A stretch of DNA of 64,000 nucleotides from Anthonomus grandis grandis (lineage: Eukaryota; Arthropoda; Insecta; Coleoptera; Curculionidae). The notes beneath the pieces were generated by a model. The model was not told where the DNA came from, did not search any database, and saw only the letters and a list, made by a program, of their open reading frames with translations. The number at the start of each line of letters is the position of its first letter. Within the stretch, counting starts at the first letter, position 1. A program made the translations under genes and the position numbers. Positions 44,950-54,930 of this stretch are shown one piece after another. The stretch is from assembly GCF_022605725.1 (NCBI RefSeq), contig NC_065552.1, positions 16,820,785-16,884,784 on the forward strand, given 5' to 3'.

Positions 44950-46430
44950 AGCATTGAGTTAATTGTTTTTTTATATATATTTCTTTATTGTAATATATTT
45001 TTATATTGAATTTACGTTTTTATTTTCTTTATTATCTTTATACAGATTTGCAACTTGTATTCAAATTTCCCTTCATATAGCCCTACAAATATACTTCGGT
45101 GCACGTAATCAATTATAAAATATACAGCATTGCCAGATTTTAATTATTTTGCTTTAACCAAAATATTCTGTTAAACATAAATACATAAGTAAGTTATTTT
45201 TCTTAAATACATAATTACGTTTAAAATATTTACAATTTTCCATTACAAAAGTTGGAAAGTTGAAAACTTAAGAAATAGAAATACAAGATTTAATTAAACG
45301 ACAAAACGTATATAAATAAATCAAACTTGGGAGAACACCAGAATAATATCATCTTTTACCAACAGAAGGCAGGGGCAGGAAATTTAAATTTATATAGTTA
45401 GTTAATTGGCAGCCGGAAAATGTATACTTCTAAAAATATATTATTTCATGCGTGATGTACATATACATGTGATATACATTTGCTTACTCTATGAAGATTT
45501 CCTTGTTATATTTTAATTATAATACAGGGTCAATTTGTATTGAAGCTCTGCCGGCGTATGAATGGCTGATAAAGAAACAGGGATTTTAAAATTCCCTTAT
45601 AAAAAAAGTCCAAAACGTGCCTGCTTTGCCCTATTCATGGATGTTCAAAGTATTTAAAAAATGCTCTAGAGCTATCGCTATCATAAGATAATATAATATA
45701 TAATAATACATAAGCATAAGATCATAATTATTTTTAAGCAAATCAATTTAGTTTTTTCATAATATAAATATATAGTTACTTATTTTCATTTATTTTTGAG
45801 TATTGGTAAGAACTAGGAAATTTTTCACTGGTTTTCGCTGATGAATTTTTTTCTTGATGTGATGATACACGGCTTGTCACTTTAAAATAAGAAAAAAAGG
45901 CTTTTTGTTGTATGCTTAATGTTGTAAGCGTCTACTGGTAATCAGTGCGATGTTTGCAATAGTTCATAAGGCATATGTAAATTAATTTGTGTCACAAGAC
46001 CAACTTAAGCTTTTGCAGAAACATGTTCTTGTATTATTCTCTTTAAAATGCCTCTTTTGACAAAAATTTTGAAGAAAATTAAAATTGATATTAAAGAGGT
46101 CAAGAACGTTTGGTTGTAATAAATGATTATGAATGAAAAGAATTTTATGTTTTAAATAACTACGGATTTAACCGTAAGTGATATTTTGTCATTTTTATAT
46201 TTGAGTGTTTGTTAATGAAATTCTGGGCATATTTTTATGTTGTTAAATTGATCTATGAACTATTTTTTGTTAAATATATCCTCTACCCAAACCATTTGCT
46301 TTTTTAGAAATCTTAACTTTTTTGTAAGATAAGCATAAAAAGCGTATTTTTAAATTCCTTTTTTTCTTTCCTTTCTTTACTAGGCACTATAAGATTGTAT
46401 TATTTTTAAATAAGGCATTTTTAAATAATC
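44950..46430. other. No gene seen; 3' side of gene B
   Basis: AT-rich. An AATATA at 44992-44997 is a possible poly(A) signal; no AATAAA lies within the first 100 bases. Confidence 0.35.
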
Positions 46431-47075
46431 TGCAGGTTTATCTGTTTTCAATGAAAAATTTCTACAAGATATTATTGAAAAGGTCATTTTCCATATCAAG
46501 AGGAAATTCGATGAAAAACTGGATTTCTTATAGCAAGATGTTTCTGCACTGGAAGAAAAAGTCGCTAAGCTAGGTGAAGAAAGCCAAGTTTTGCAGCTTA
46601 ATAGACAAAATTGAATAATTTTAACGCAACATGAACATACGAATTTTTGATATACTGGCGAAAAAAAAACAAAAACCCAAACACCAAAATAATAGCAATG
46701 TTAACAAAACACCTTAAAATAAATTTGAATTCCTTTGACCTAAAAACTGCTACCTAGTGTAAAGTAAAGTCGAAATTATACCCATTTGTAGTTACGTCAT
46801 CCAGGTGAGAAAAAACGTATGGCGTAGATATTTTTCCAATCAATATTAGGTTAGAAACTTTACCATTACCTTCAGAAATTAATAGTCTGCGATGTATTTT
46901 TATACGTTCAGAAATTAACAAATGATTTATTTAAGCAGCATATTATTATATTTTTATATTCGTGTATATACTTTCATTCCCAAAAAATTTAAAAAAATCT
47001 TGTAGTATTTATTGTATTATTAACAAACTTAACAATTAACAAATATTATTATAATTAATCATAAATAATGGGACA

Positions 47076-47340
47076 TAAACAAGTCCGAAACGGAATTGCA
47101 CTTCAAATTGAGAATGTGATAGAGCGAGCCGCAGATGCAACAAAATTGAGCACAACAACGATCGCAAATATAAAGAAAAGTGGGATAAAATCAGATCAGA
47201 ATTACGCTGCTCATATATTTTCCAAGCAAAAGACCGCAAAAACCAAATCTACAACATATTTGAAAAGTAGAATTCGGCACGAGGAGTAGACGTCACAAAA
47301 CCGAGCTTACAAAAATTGTGAATAATGGTATAAAATTATT
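47076..47340 (+). pseudogene. Inverted duplicate of transposase exon 1
   Basis: VRNGIALQIENVIERAADAT through NYAAHIFSKQKTAK on the plus strand is nearly the same as residues 32-85 of the minus-strand transposase, so the two form an inverted repeat of about 165 bp roughly 1.4 kb apart. After KQKT the two diverge; this copy goes on, in a second frame, to RSRRHKTELTKIVNNG and a GTATAA that could be a 5' splice site. It lacks the first 28 residues. It is not an independent gene; it is either part of a second copy or a rearrangement. Confidence 0.75.
47270..47284 (+). other. Sequence identical to a cDNA-library EcoRI adapter
   Basis: GAATTCGGCACGAGG matches the widely used cDNA cloning adapter (AATTCGGCACGAG) in full. 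It falls inside the inverted exon fragment, where the two copies diverge. It may be chance. Confidence 0.35.
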
Positions 47341-47575
47341 TTAACTCACTGGGAAAATTTAAATACTGACAATTTAATTTACTTGTTCATGAAAAAAAAT
47401 GCTGCTTGAAGGAATATGTTAACATAATAAAATAAAAATACCATTCCAAATAATAAAACATACAAACTCAAAAAAAAACACGCCATATTGCATTACCAAG
47501 TTAATGAAATTGCAACGATATGATTGAATACTTAAACGACGATCATAAAATAAAATTTGCTAGAACAAAAAAAGC

Positions 47576-48859
47576 TTAATCAATCTCGTCAGTATTGTCA
47601 GAGTCAGAACTGAAATCAGAGATTTTGTTTTCGTCATCGTCGTCTTCGGCAATCGTAATCATAAGTGGCAGAATGTCATAGGCATCACACACTTGTATTG
47701 CCTCCCAAGCCTTTTCAATTACCTTTTCTGTATGAAAAACATATTTTTGCATCCATGTAGTCAGAACTTCTGAAGGTGACCCCTTAAAATTGGAAATATA
47801 TTGAACATATTTTCGTTTACATTCCGTACCATACCATTTCAATTGCATTAAACTGGTAATGATATGGTGGCAGTTGCAAAATTTTGTGTCCTAAAGGTTT
47901 TAACATATTCATCAAGGAAGTACTTTTTTTCACTAGGGCAGTTTCTGCGTGTATAATACTCCATATTTTACCTTTCATGGCTTTTTCTGGAAAGCCAATA
48001 TTCTTTTTCTTCAACCATTCGGTCAGTCTCTGCTTTGTCCAAGATTTTCTCGGGATTTCTTCTAATAAACCAGAATGGTAACTTGCATTGTCCATGATTA
48101 TAAATGACTTTGGGGGAAGATTTGGAACCAGCTGAGTTTTAAACCAGTTTTCAAAGTTTTTCCTGTTCATATTGTCATGATAATCTCCCGTCTTTAATTC
48201 ACTCTTGAATATTAAATTTGTAGCCTTGATAAAGCCATCTTTGGTTCCGGCATGGACCACGATATAACGATGACCTTAAAAATAAAAGATAATTCAATTC
48301 TCTTCTTTTAGAAATCATTCTTCCAGAACATAAATTAATGTAATTAATAAGTAATGTTCCATGCACATACGAGTAGTGTATGGAGTTAAATTCGCTCATA
48401 TTGACTTAGAGAGAAATTATATGAAACAGGTGAAAGTATGAAGTTAGAGGGCTCTTACAAGGGCAATAGTTTTTATTCAAAAAAAATATATAAAAAGATA
48501 ACCAGATAATTTTTACCTTCACTGTTTTTCCTTGAATCCGTGTGCTTGCTGTCATCTTGCCGGCTACTACAAAATGATCCCTTGCTAAAAATCAACGTTG
48601 TAATTTTGTTTTTTTCTGTCTTTTGCTTGGAAGATATACGGGCTGCGTAATCCTGATCTGATTTTATCCCATTCTTCTTTATATTTGCGATCGTTGTTGT
48701 GCTCAATTTTGTTGTATCTGCGGCTCGCTGTATCACATTCTCAATTTGAAGTGCAATTCCGTTTCGGACTTGTTCCTTTTCCAGTTGAAAAAAAGCCAAT
48801 ATATTTAAAATCATCAGCTGCGATTGTTCATTATACCTATTATATCTTTTTTTAGGCAT
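47576..48859 (-). pseudogene. Sailor-like transposase, spliced, internally deleted
   Basis: Exon 1 (48859-48517, 114 codons) starts MPKKRYNRYNEQSQLMILNI and holds a helix-rich DNA-binding part. A 242-bp intron with GTAAAA and TTTTTAAG ends follows, phase 1, and exon 2 (48274 onward) continues GHRYIVVHAGTKDGFI. Exon 2 has DYHDNMNRKNFENWF, FIIMDNASYHSG (second catalytic Asp) and LPPYHYQFNAIE (catalytic Glu), with 83 residues between the two acids by my count. That is close to the DD82E spacing I recall for the Sailor group. The block with the first Asp is missing from exon 1, so the enzyme is dead. A frame change near 47830 leads to an acidic tail (EDDDDE, SSDSDNTDEID). Confidence 0.8.
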
Positions 48860-49393
48860 TATCTAACACTTTTCGAAATAACTTTCAAGAACAAGTTGAC
48901 AAACCAATATTTTTGATTGACAGTGACGGATATTTCACATAACCTAGTATATAAAAGATGAATAATCATCAGACACCAATTTTTTTCAAAAGTTTGTTGT
49001 CGCCGCTGTTTGGAATATGCTAAACAAAGATAAACAAAAATGACGTCATTACAAATGGGTATAATTTCGACTTTAAAATACGTAGCAACAAACCTTCTGC
49101 AGTGCTTATGAAGTTTTCCAATGAAGTAGCTCGTGTGCTAGTGTTAAAAAGTCGGAATATTTGAAAAGACTATAACATTTTTATAAAGGAAGATTTACCA
49201 AATCATCGCCTTTTTCAAATTCAATAAAGCTATGTATTAGCCTATTCGGTGGCAAAAACACATGGCTACTTCATGGTATAATCTAAGTCTAATAATCTAA
49301 ATCTAAGCTAAGCTAAGTCTAACAATACAGTTTAGCGAATATCAATTATAAGTGATCTGGTTAATATACATATTTGTACAGGCTGGGAATGTA

Positions 49394-51297
49394 CAGTACT
49401 TTCATTTCAAAACGATCCACCCTTAATAACTTTCTTAAAAAAAAAAAAACTCACTTAGAGGCTCGAGATATCGAAACGCGGTTTTCACTGGTTTGTTAGT
49501 ATGTTTTAAATCTTCGAAACCGCAGTGAAAAAATCATATCATTGCATTTAACTTTTTAGAGAAAATCTCTAAAAACCCAGTCTCTGTGACATTGACAGGT
49601 GCATATTTTAAAAGCCCTTTGAATTCCCTTTTAAAGGAGTACCCACTTGAATTACTTTTAATAAATAATCTGAGTACAGGGCGATTAAAAAGTTGCAATA
49701 TTTATGATCTTCCCCCACCCTTCTCATTGGAGATATGAAGAAAATTCCTTTGCCAAATTAAGGCAAAATTAATGAAGATTATTCTGATGTTTTCAAAATG
49801 GTACCTAATACTGGCTATTTTAGACGAAATTTGAATTTTTTGAAATTACTGTGCAGTTACGCCCTCTTGTGGTAGTCTTAGGAACCTGTAAATATTTTCC
49901 AGCCATTTTTTTTGGCCATTTTTATTAAGAAATTTTTTTTTCAGCGCTGTGCGATGAATAGTTTCCGAGATACAGGCGCCGTCCTTTCTTATTTGGACAC
50001 CCGGTACATTTAGTTCAAGCAAATTATTTATTTTTTTAAGTAAAGAATGTGTACCGTTATTTGCGAGAACAAAGAATGTCTTCAAATTTTTTGCAAAAAT
50101 CTTTGCAGTCTTATAACTTTGTATGTGTATTTATTTCACTTATATTTTTTGCGAAACCTACCTAATAGGTACAAAAAAACACTGCAATACCTTACATTTA
50201 TAAGGCGTTTAAAAAGCAGGCAATTTATTATTGTTAATACTTAAAGTTTAAAAAAAAAATAGTTTTTTTCTTTATAAAATTCATATTCTTCATGAACTCG
50301 GAGAAGATGATTTTGATAGGAGAATTCAATTTTGTGAAGTGATGTCCCAGCGAATTGACGACGATCCCCATTTATTGAAGAACATTTGCTTCAGTGACGA
50401 ATCGACCTTTTTTTTAAATGGCCTGGTGCAGACAAACAGACATAACTGTAGATACTGGAATAATGAAAATCCGCATGTTTTTCGGGAAGGCCATACCCAA
50501 TATCCCCAAAAAATTCATGTTTGGGCAGGAATTTATGGGAATGAAATAATCGGGCCATTTTTTTTGGAAGAAAATTTGACTGGCGAAATTTATTTAAACC
50601 TTTTAGAAAATGCAATATACCCTTCCATCATCCAATCTATGGAAAATCAAGTAGATCAACATGGTGCTATATTATTGAATGAAAATAATATACATTTTCA
50701 GCAGGATGGAGCTCCCGCGCACTACACTTTGGTAGTTCGAGAGTGGCTTGATGAAAATTTTCGAGAAAAGTGGATTGGCAGACATGGTGCAATCGAATCG
50801 CCTGTGCGGTCTTCGGACCTAACCACACTAGACTTTTTTCTTTAGGGCTACTTAAAAAGTAAAGTTTATTAAACCCCACCTGAGAGTATTGAGAATTTAA
50901 AAAATAGAATATTTCAAGAATGCAGAGAAATTAGCGGGCAGACCCTTGCCAATGTTCGTAAGGAGTTTAAAAATAGGATTTTTTATTGTCTTGCTTGAAT
51001 GCCCTTTAAAATAATGTATCACACCATGGGGTAGCCATTTGACATACCAAAGATTGGCGTAAATAAAATATTCATTATTTCTAGACATTTTCGCTAACTA
51101 TTTGCTTACACATTTACCGATTTCATTTTTTTTGGTACCGTTGAATACAGAATTTTATGCTCCTTACTATGATGTATCACATGATGGGGGTTCCCATTTG
51201 ACATATTAAAGTGAGGTTAGCTGGAGGTGAGGAGGTTATTGACAGAACTTCAGAAAATGCATAATTAAACGTCCCCCTGTATATCTAATTCGAGGTG

Positions 51298-51330
<33 letters not shown>

Positions 51331-51369
51331 AAGTTATTAAGGGTGGATCGTTTTGAAATGAAAGCACTG
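49394..51369 (+). mobile_element. DD41D transposon, copy 2 of first family, both ends present
   Basis: CAGTACTTTCATTTCAAAACGATCC...CTTTCTT at the left is repeated inverted at the right (AAGAAAGTTATTAAGGGTGG ... GAAAGCACTG), about 45 bases with one mismatch, each next to a T/A tract. TA flanks both sides (49392-49393, 51370-51371). Compared with copy 1 it has lost about 365 bp with the transposase N-terminus (join near 50237-50248) and about 110 bp after the gene (join near 50996). Confidence 0.92.
50240..50999 (+). pseudogene. DD41D transposase, catalytic domain only
   Basis: The 168-residue frame from 50339 carries CFSDESTFFLNG (first Asp), HVWAGIYGNEIIGPFFLEEN, IHFQQDGAPAHYT (second Asp, 50698-50724) and TLDFFL (third Asp), with 41 residues between the last two. 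It is better kept than copy 1 in this part. The DNA-binding N-terminus is deleted, and TTGG to TTAG gives a stop at 50843-50845 right after LDFFL; the tail ESIENLKNRIFQECREISGQ continues beyond. PVRSSDLTTLDF differs from the ancestral ARSPDLTPLDF at conserved Pro positions. Confidence 0.88.
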
Positions 51370-51374
51370 TATAA

Positions 51375-51640
51375 ATTTATTCATTTGAGTTGTTTTATGT
51401 GTTTTTGTATGTTCTAATTAAACTATGATTCTATCTAAATTATGTGATTATAAACAACAGGTTTTGGTGAGTACGTTAAATATTACCCCTAAAACTATTA
51501 TTGTAAATTTTTATTTTTTGATCTTAAAGAAAATTATATTCCAAATGTTTTCACAATGAGAATTTATTATTTTTATGAATTAATATACATTTTATTGCAC
51601 CAGAATAATCTATCTATATGTACTGTATTTGCTAAACATA
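51375..51640. other. Spacer between two DD41D pieces
   Basis: AT-rich; no gene or repeat seen. Confidence 0.4.
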
Positions 51641-51649
51641 TATAGTACT

Positions 51650-51835
51650 TTTATTTCAAAACTTTCCACCCTTAACATCCTAAAAGAAAATACGTCCGTT
51701 TAGATTAATTTTATATTTGACAATCACCTCCTCACCTCCAGCTAACCTCACTTTAATATGTCAAATGAAAACCCTCCATCGTGTGACACAATATTATAAC
51801 ACGTATTTAAATGTCTATTCGACAATGCCAAAAAA
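51650..51835 (-). mobile_element. Inverted end fragment related to DD41D copy 2
   Basis: ACTTTTATTTCAAAAC(T)TTCCACCCTTAA opens the piece, and ACCTCCTCACCTCCAGCTAA through TCACTTTAATATGTCAAATG follows. Together they are the reverse complement of 51178-51369. The fragment ends in unmatched AT-rich sequence and has no transposase. Confidence 0.8.
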
Positions 51836-51839
51836 AATT

Positions 51840-52405
51840 AAATCGGATGACATAAGTCTTGGTTAAGTCTGCAGTCAGTTATAATTTTTTAAACGAATCG
51901 TCTAAAAGGCAAAACAAAATCCCAACAAAAATTGATCACACACCGTATATAAATTTTAAAAATCACTCTTTATGCCTAATCACTTTGTGGTATAATAATA
52001 TAACAAAATTTATTATTTATAATAAAAAATTGTATTTCAATAAAAAAAATAATCGAAATAATTTTTTATTTAAATTAATACTTTCATTTGAAATTTAATG
52101 ATACATAAAAAATTTGAAACCAAACGCAAATCAGTGAAAGAAATCTGTTGTCTGCTCTTTGGCTAAAGGATGTTCTGATTCAGCAACTTTTTCAGATTTA
52201 AGACTTTTAATTTACCTCTATTTTTTCTAGACTTTTAAAAAAGGTTCTTTTAATAGATACATACGTATACATAAATGTTTACTTCTCATGTTTTGTTGAA
52301 CTTCAAAATATTGTATAATGTGTTTGATGAAAGGGCTTATGCTTTTTTAGCAAGTATTTGAATATTCGCATAATAGATCGTTAGACTGAATGGCTATATT
52401 TCTTA
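51840..52405. other. No gene seen
   Basis: AT-rich. The 79-residue plus-strand frame at 51859 is Asn/Lys/Phe-rich with no motif. Confidence 0.45.
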
Positions 52406-52414
52406 GCCAAAAGT

Positions 52415-52720
52415 GTGATGTGTGGAGTACCTCAAGGGTCTCTTCTTAGGTCTTTGCTAAATATATATCAAATTATACCGCAGATATGTCTGCAAGTACA
52501 TCATTTCGTTAAATTCAAGCCTAGGCGGATGACTCACCTTTCAAATTTTGATTTAATGGGTATTGTCAATTTTGTAAGTGAGCAGCATTAAAAAAATTAA
52601 TCCCACAAAAATTGAAGCTATGCTATTTTTTTCAGAAATCAAGAAAAAATTTCTAGTAAATCGACTTTCTAAAGATATAAATAAGTCCTAAAAAATAAAA
52701 TTCAAAAAAGTCCTATGAGA
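52415..52720 (+). mobile_element. LINE reverse transcriptase fragment
   Basis: In mixed frames GVPQGSLLRSLL near 52425 (the GVPQGS box), then QAADDSPF-like sequence near 52525 where A-D-D of the F/Y-A-D-D box is kept, and KLIPQKLKLCYFFQ near 52600, the usual NxxK(S/T) strand. Short and interrupted by several stops. Confidence 0.55.
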
Positions 52721-52724
52721 CAAA

Positions 52725-53715
52725 AACTTCTTGACTATGAACCTTTATAAATAGGTGGTGTTTCAAAAATATTTTATGTACAGTTATGTGAACTTATATA
52801 ATAAATTCTCACTGTGTAAAATTTGGAATATAAATTTTTTAAGATCAAAATTCAAAATGTGTTTGTTAGAAAATTAAGATATCTGCTAGTTATTTTGATA
52901 GGCTTGGTTAAATTATTTGTGTTATTTTGTGCAATTGTATTTTTGATGATTCAGTAGGTTAAATGGAAAAATGGCCTAATAACGTTAAACCTTGCCAATT
53001 GTGGGATTTATAATGTATTTGTTATTAGTCTAATTTATTAATTACATGATGAAGTTGAAATAAATGTTTATTTATTTAAATAATATTTAAAATCGATTTC
53101 GTCATGAAAATAAACAGTAACAAATAAGGTAAGACCTTCATATTCAATTCTTTCAAGTAAAAGCAACCCAAGGAGGTGAAAAAATTTCAGAAAATTATAG
53201 GAAGTGCGGTAACGGCTGCCACTTAGGCGGGTGTAAGCCTAAAAATTACTTCAAACTTCAGCTGTTGTCAGGTATATGGTGGCAAGAAGTAAATAGTGCG
53301 TGAAGAGGTTGTCGCAAAAATGAGGTTTTGTAATAGTTGTAAATACAAGATTACTGGGTAACGTATGAGCCTTAAAGGCAAAATATAGCCATTTTATTTA
53401 ATTAAGTTATGTGACTTTAAAGGCGGCAATATAAGTTTTGAAAACAATTATCTAATTTTTTTTTAATATTATTATATATATTTATTTTTTTTTTAGTAGA
53501 ATATATGTGTGATTATATGAAATAGATACACTTCACAGTTTTTCGTTAACAGATTGGGATGGTTCCCAATCCTTCTGGAACTTTGGTGACTTGCCTTTCG
53601 TCCTCAGTCGATGATATTACCAGAATTTTTCCTCAGGATTAAAACCGGTAGAAGTCGCATTTATTTTATAACGTATATTATTTTTATATTATTTTAATGT
53701 ATATTATTTCTATTA
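52725..53715. other. No gene recognised
   Basis: AT-rich with short chance frames. Confidence 0.4.
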
Positions 53716-53724
53716 TTTTACAGG

Positions 53725-54235
53725 TGAAGTTTGTTCCGTACCTGTTCATGGATCTTTTGAAAGCGCTTTTGTAGATGCTCCATGTACTTCTCAAGGGCTT
53801 TATCCCCTCCCCCCCACAGAATTTTTAAATTTGAAACTTAAGATTATATAAGATTAATTCACTGCAATCACGAAGACACTGTCATGTAGAAATATACTTC
53901 TTAAGGGTATCAGCTTCGTTAACTGTCCCAGTAATAATGTCCAAAAAAATTCATTACCGGAGACAACATTTGCCGAGCTTTTTCCAGCAGATGAACATCT
54001 TCATGACATTGACAGTATAAAGCGTCTCCCACTTTTGTATAGGTCTTCCTAACACTAAAATGTCTTCGGCTTACACCATCAAGATGCTTCAAGAATTTCT
54101 GGATTTCCTTGAAATCCGTTTTTGAAACGGGGCTGTCAGATACGTCTTTTCTTTTCCATCGACATCCTTCCAGATTCTTTTTAACAATTCATCTTGTGTA
54201 ACCAATGAATTACTTGAAATGCTTCTTCACAATCT
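53725..54235 (-). pseudogene. Decayed coding remnant, family unknown
   Basis: On the minus strand three protein-like blocks lie in different frames. VTQDELLKRIWKDVDGKEKT (near 54215) is followed by DFKEIQKFLKHLDGVSRRHF and VGDALYCQCHEDVHLLEKAR (54115-53975). Then ALEKYMEHLQKRFQKIHEQV lies near 53795, which resembles a linker in LTR retroelement polyproteins. Codon-like composition and length make chance unlikely, but I cannot name the family. An 80-bp direct repeat (53820-53900) interrupts it. Confidence 0.4.
53825..53905 (+). repeat. Direct repeat, first copy
   Basis: TTTGAAACTTAAGATTATAT, AAGATTAATTCACTGCAA and CACGAAGACACTGTCATGTAG recur at 54791-54930, where a palindrome splits the second copy. 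Confidence 0.85.
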
Positions 54236-54239
54236 GTCT

Positions 54240-54555
54240 ATTTTAAGCATCCAAAATCTAGAAGAAAGGTATCTAGTGCATCTCTCTACTCTTAGTTGCA
54301 AAATTGATTTATCAAAAACTAACACACATATCCTTTGAATAAACTTGTATCGCACGCTATCATCTAGGATTGACATTTAAGTAAATACAATAAGCTTGTC
54401 GTTCCTCAACAAAGACAGCTAAATTTACAAATTCATTTAAACTATAATACAGTTAGAACTTTTAATGCCCTCTCTAGTGAGTTAAAATCTGCCAGCTTTC
54501 TATGGAACTTTAAACATAAAATGGAAAAGATTATTCTTTCACATCATTCGTAAAA
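54240..54555 (+). mobile_element. LINE-like C-terminal remnant
   Basis: NYNTVRTFNALSSELKSAS near 54439 and a FLWNFKHKME-like end near 54500 fit the last residues of LINE RT proteins (FNxLxxEL...FK). Upstream stops are frequent. Confidence 0.4.
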
Positions 54556-54790
54556 TTTCTATTTTTTATTTATTTACATTCTATTACTGACCTAGTTCAT
54601 GATTACACGGATTTAATAACAACATGGACTTTTTATGCATAAAAAAGGTTATAACGTGCCCTAGTCAGATCAAAAATTAAAGATTGTGAATTTTTCTGGT
54701 TCCCAGGTATATGTCGTATATGTCGAAAATCTAAAACGTGTTTAACGAACAATTGTCAAAAGTCCTAGAAATAACCCACAGGATTTTCAT

Positions 54791-54930
54791 ATTTGAAACT
54801 TAAGATTATATAAGATTAATCCACTGCAAGCACGAAGACACTCTCATCACAGATTTAACTAGCTAACGCAATAATTGCAAAATTGCGTTAGCTAGTTAAA
54901 TCTGTGCTGTCATGTAGCAATATATTGATG
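54791..54930 (+). repeat. Direct repeat, second copy, with insertion
   Basis: Matches 53825-53905 up to GACACTCTCAT, then holds the 59-bp palindrome, then continues CTGTCATGTAGCAATATA. Confidence 0.85.
54848..54906. mobile_element. 59-bp perfect palindrome inserted in a repeat
   Basis: Arms of 25 bases (CACAGATTTAACTAGCTAAC GCAAT and its inverse) are identical, with a 9-base loop. The flanks CTCTCAT and CTGTCAT differ at one base and correspond to a single CTGTCAT in the other copy of the repeat, so a 7-bp target duplication is likely. Confidence 0.75.

Larger units (their letters stand above)
46767..49073 (-). mobile_element. DDE transposon with TA duplications (Sailor-like), 2307 bp
   Basis: Ends AAGTCGAAATTATACCCATT and, inverted, AATGGGTATAATTTCGACTT are perfect for over 20 bases and continue to GTTACGTCA/TGACGTCA. 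TA flanks both sides (46765-46766, 49074-49075). The transposase gene is on the minus strand with its start near the right end. An inverted extra copy of the transposase N-terminus sits in the left part. It interrupts a LINE ORF1. Confidence 0.88.
46437..49260 (+). mobile_element. LINE ORF1 remnant, split by a transposon
   Basis: Left part: FLQDIIEKVIFHIKRKFDEK and LEEKVAKLGEESQVLQLNR (coiled coil, 46465-46605), then NIRIF near 46635, the start of the RRM-like domain of LINE ORF1 proteins, and KNCY-like sequence near 46745. Right part from 49076: SNKPSAVLMKFSNEVARVLV (49088-49147) and IFIKEDLPNHRL near 49177, the end of the same domain. With the DNA transposon 46767-49073 and one TA removed, the frame continues across the join. 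A TAA and a few other stops show the LINE was already decaying. Confidence 0.75.

Noticed and set aside
47068..47289. Stand-alone 73-residue gene
   Set aside because: It is an inverted fragment of the transposase N-terminus and lacks the normal start.
53720..53865. Exon-like stretch after TTTTACAG on the plus strand (GEVCSVPVHGSFES...)
   Set aside because: The minus strand reads a more protein-like helical segment, and no partner exon or donor site was found.
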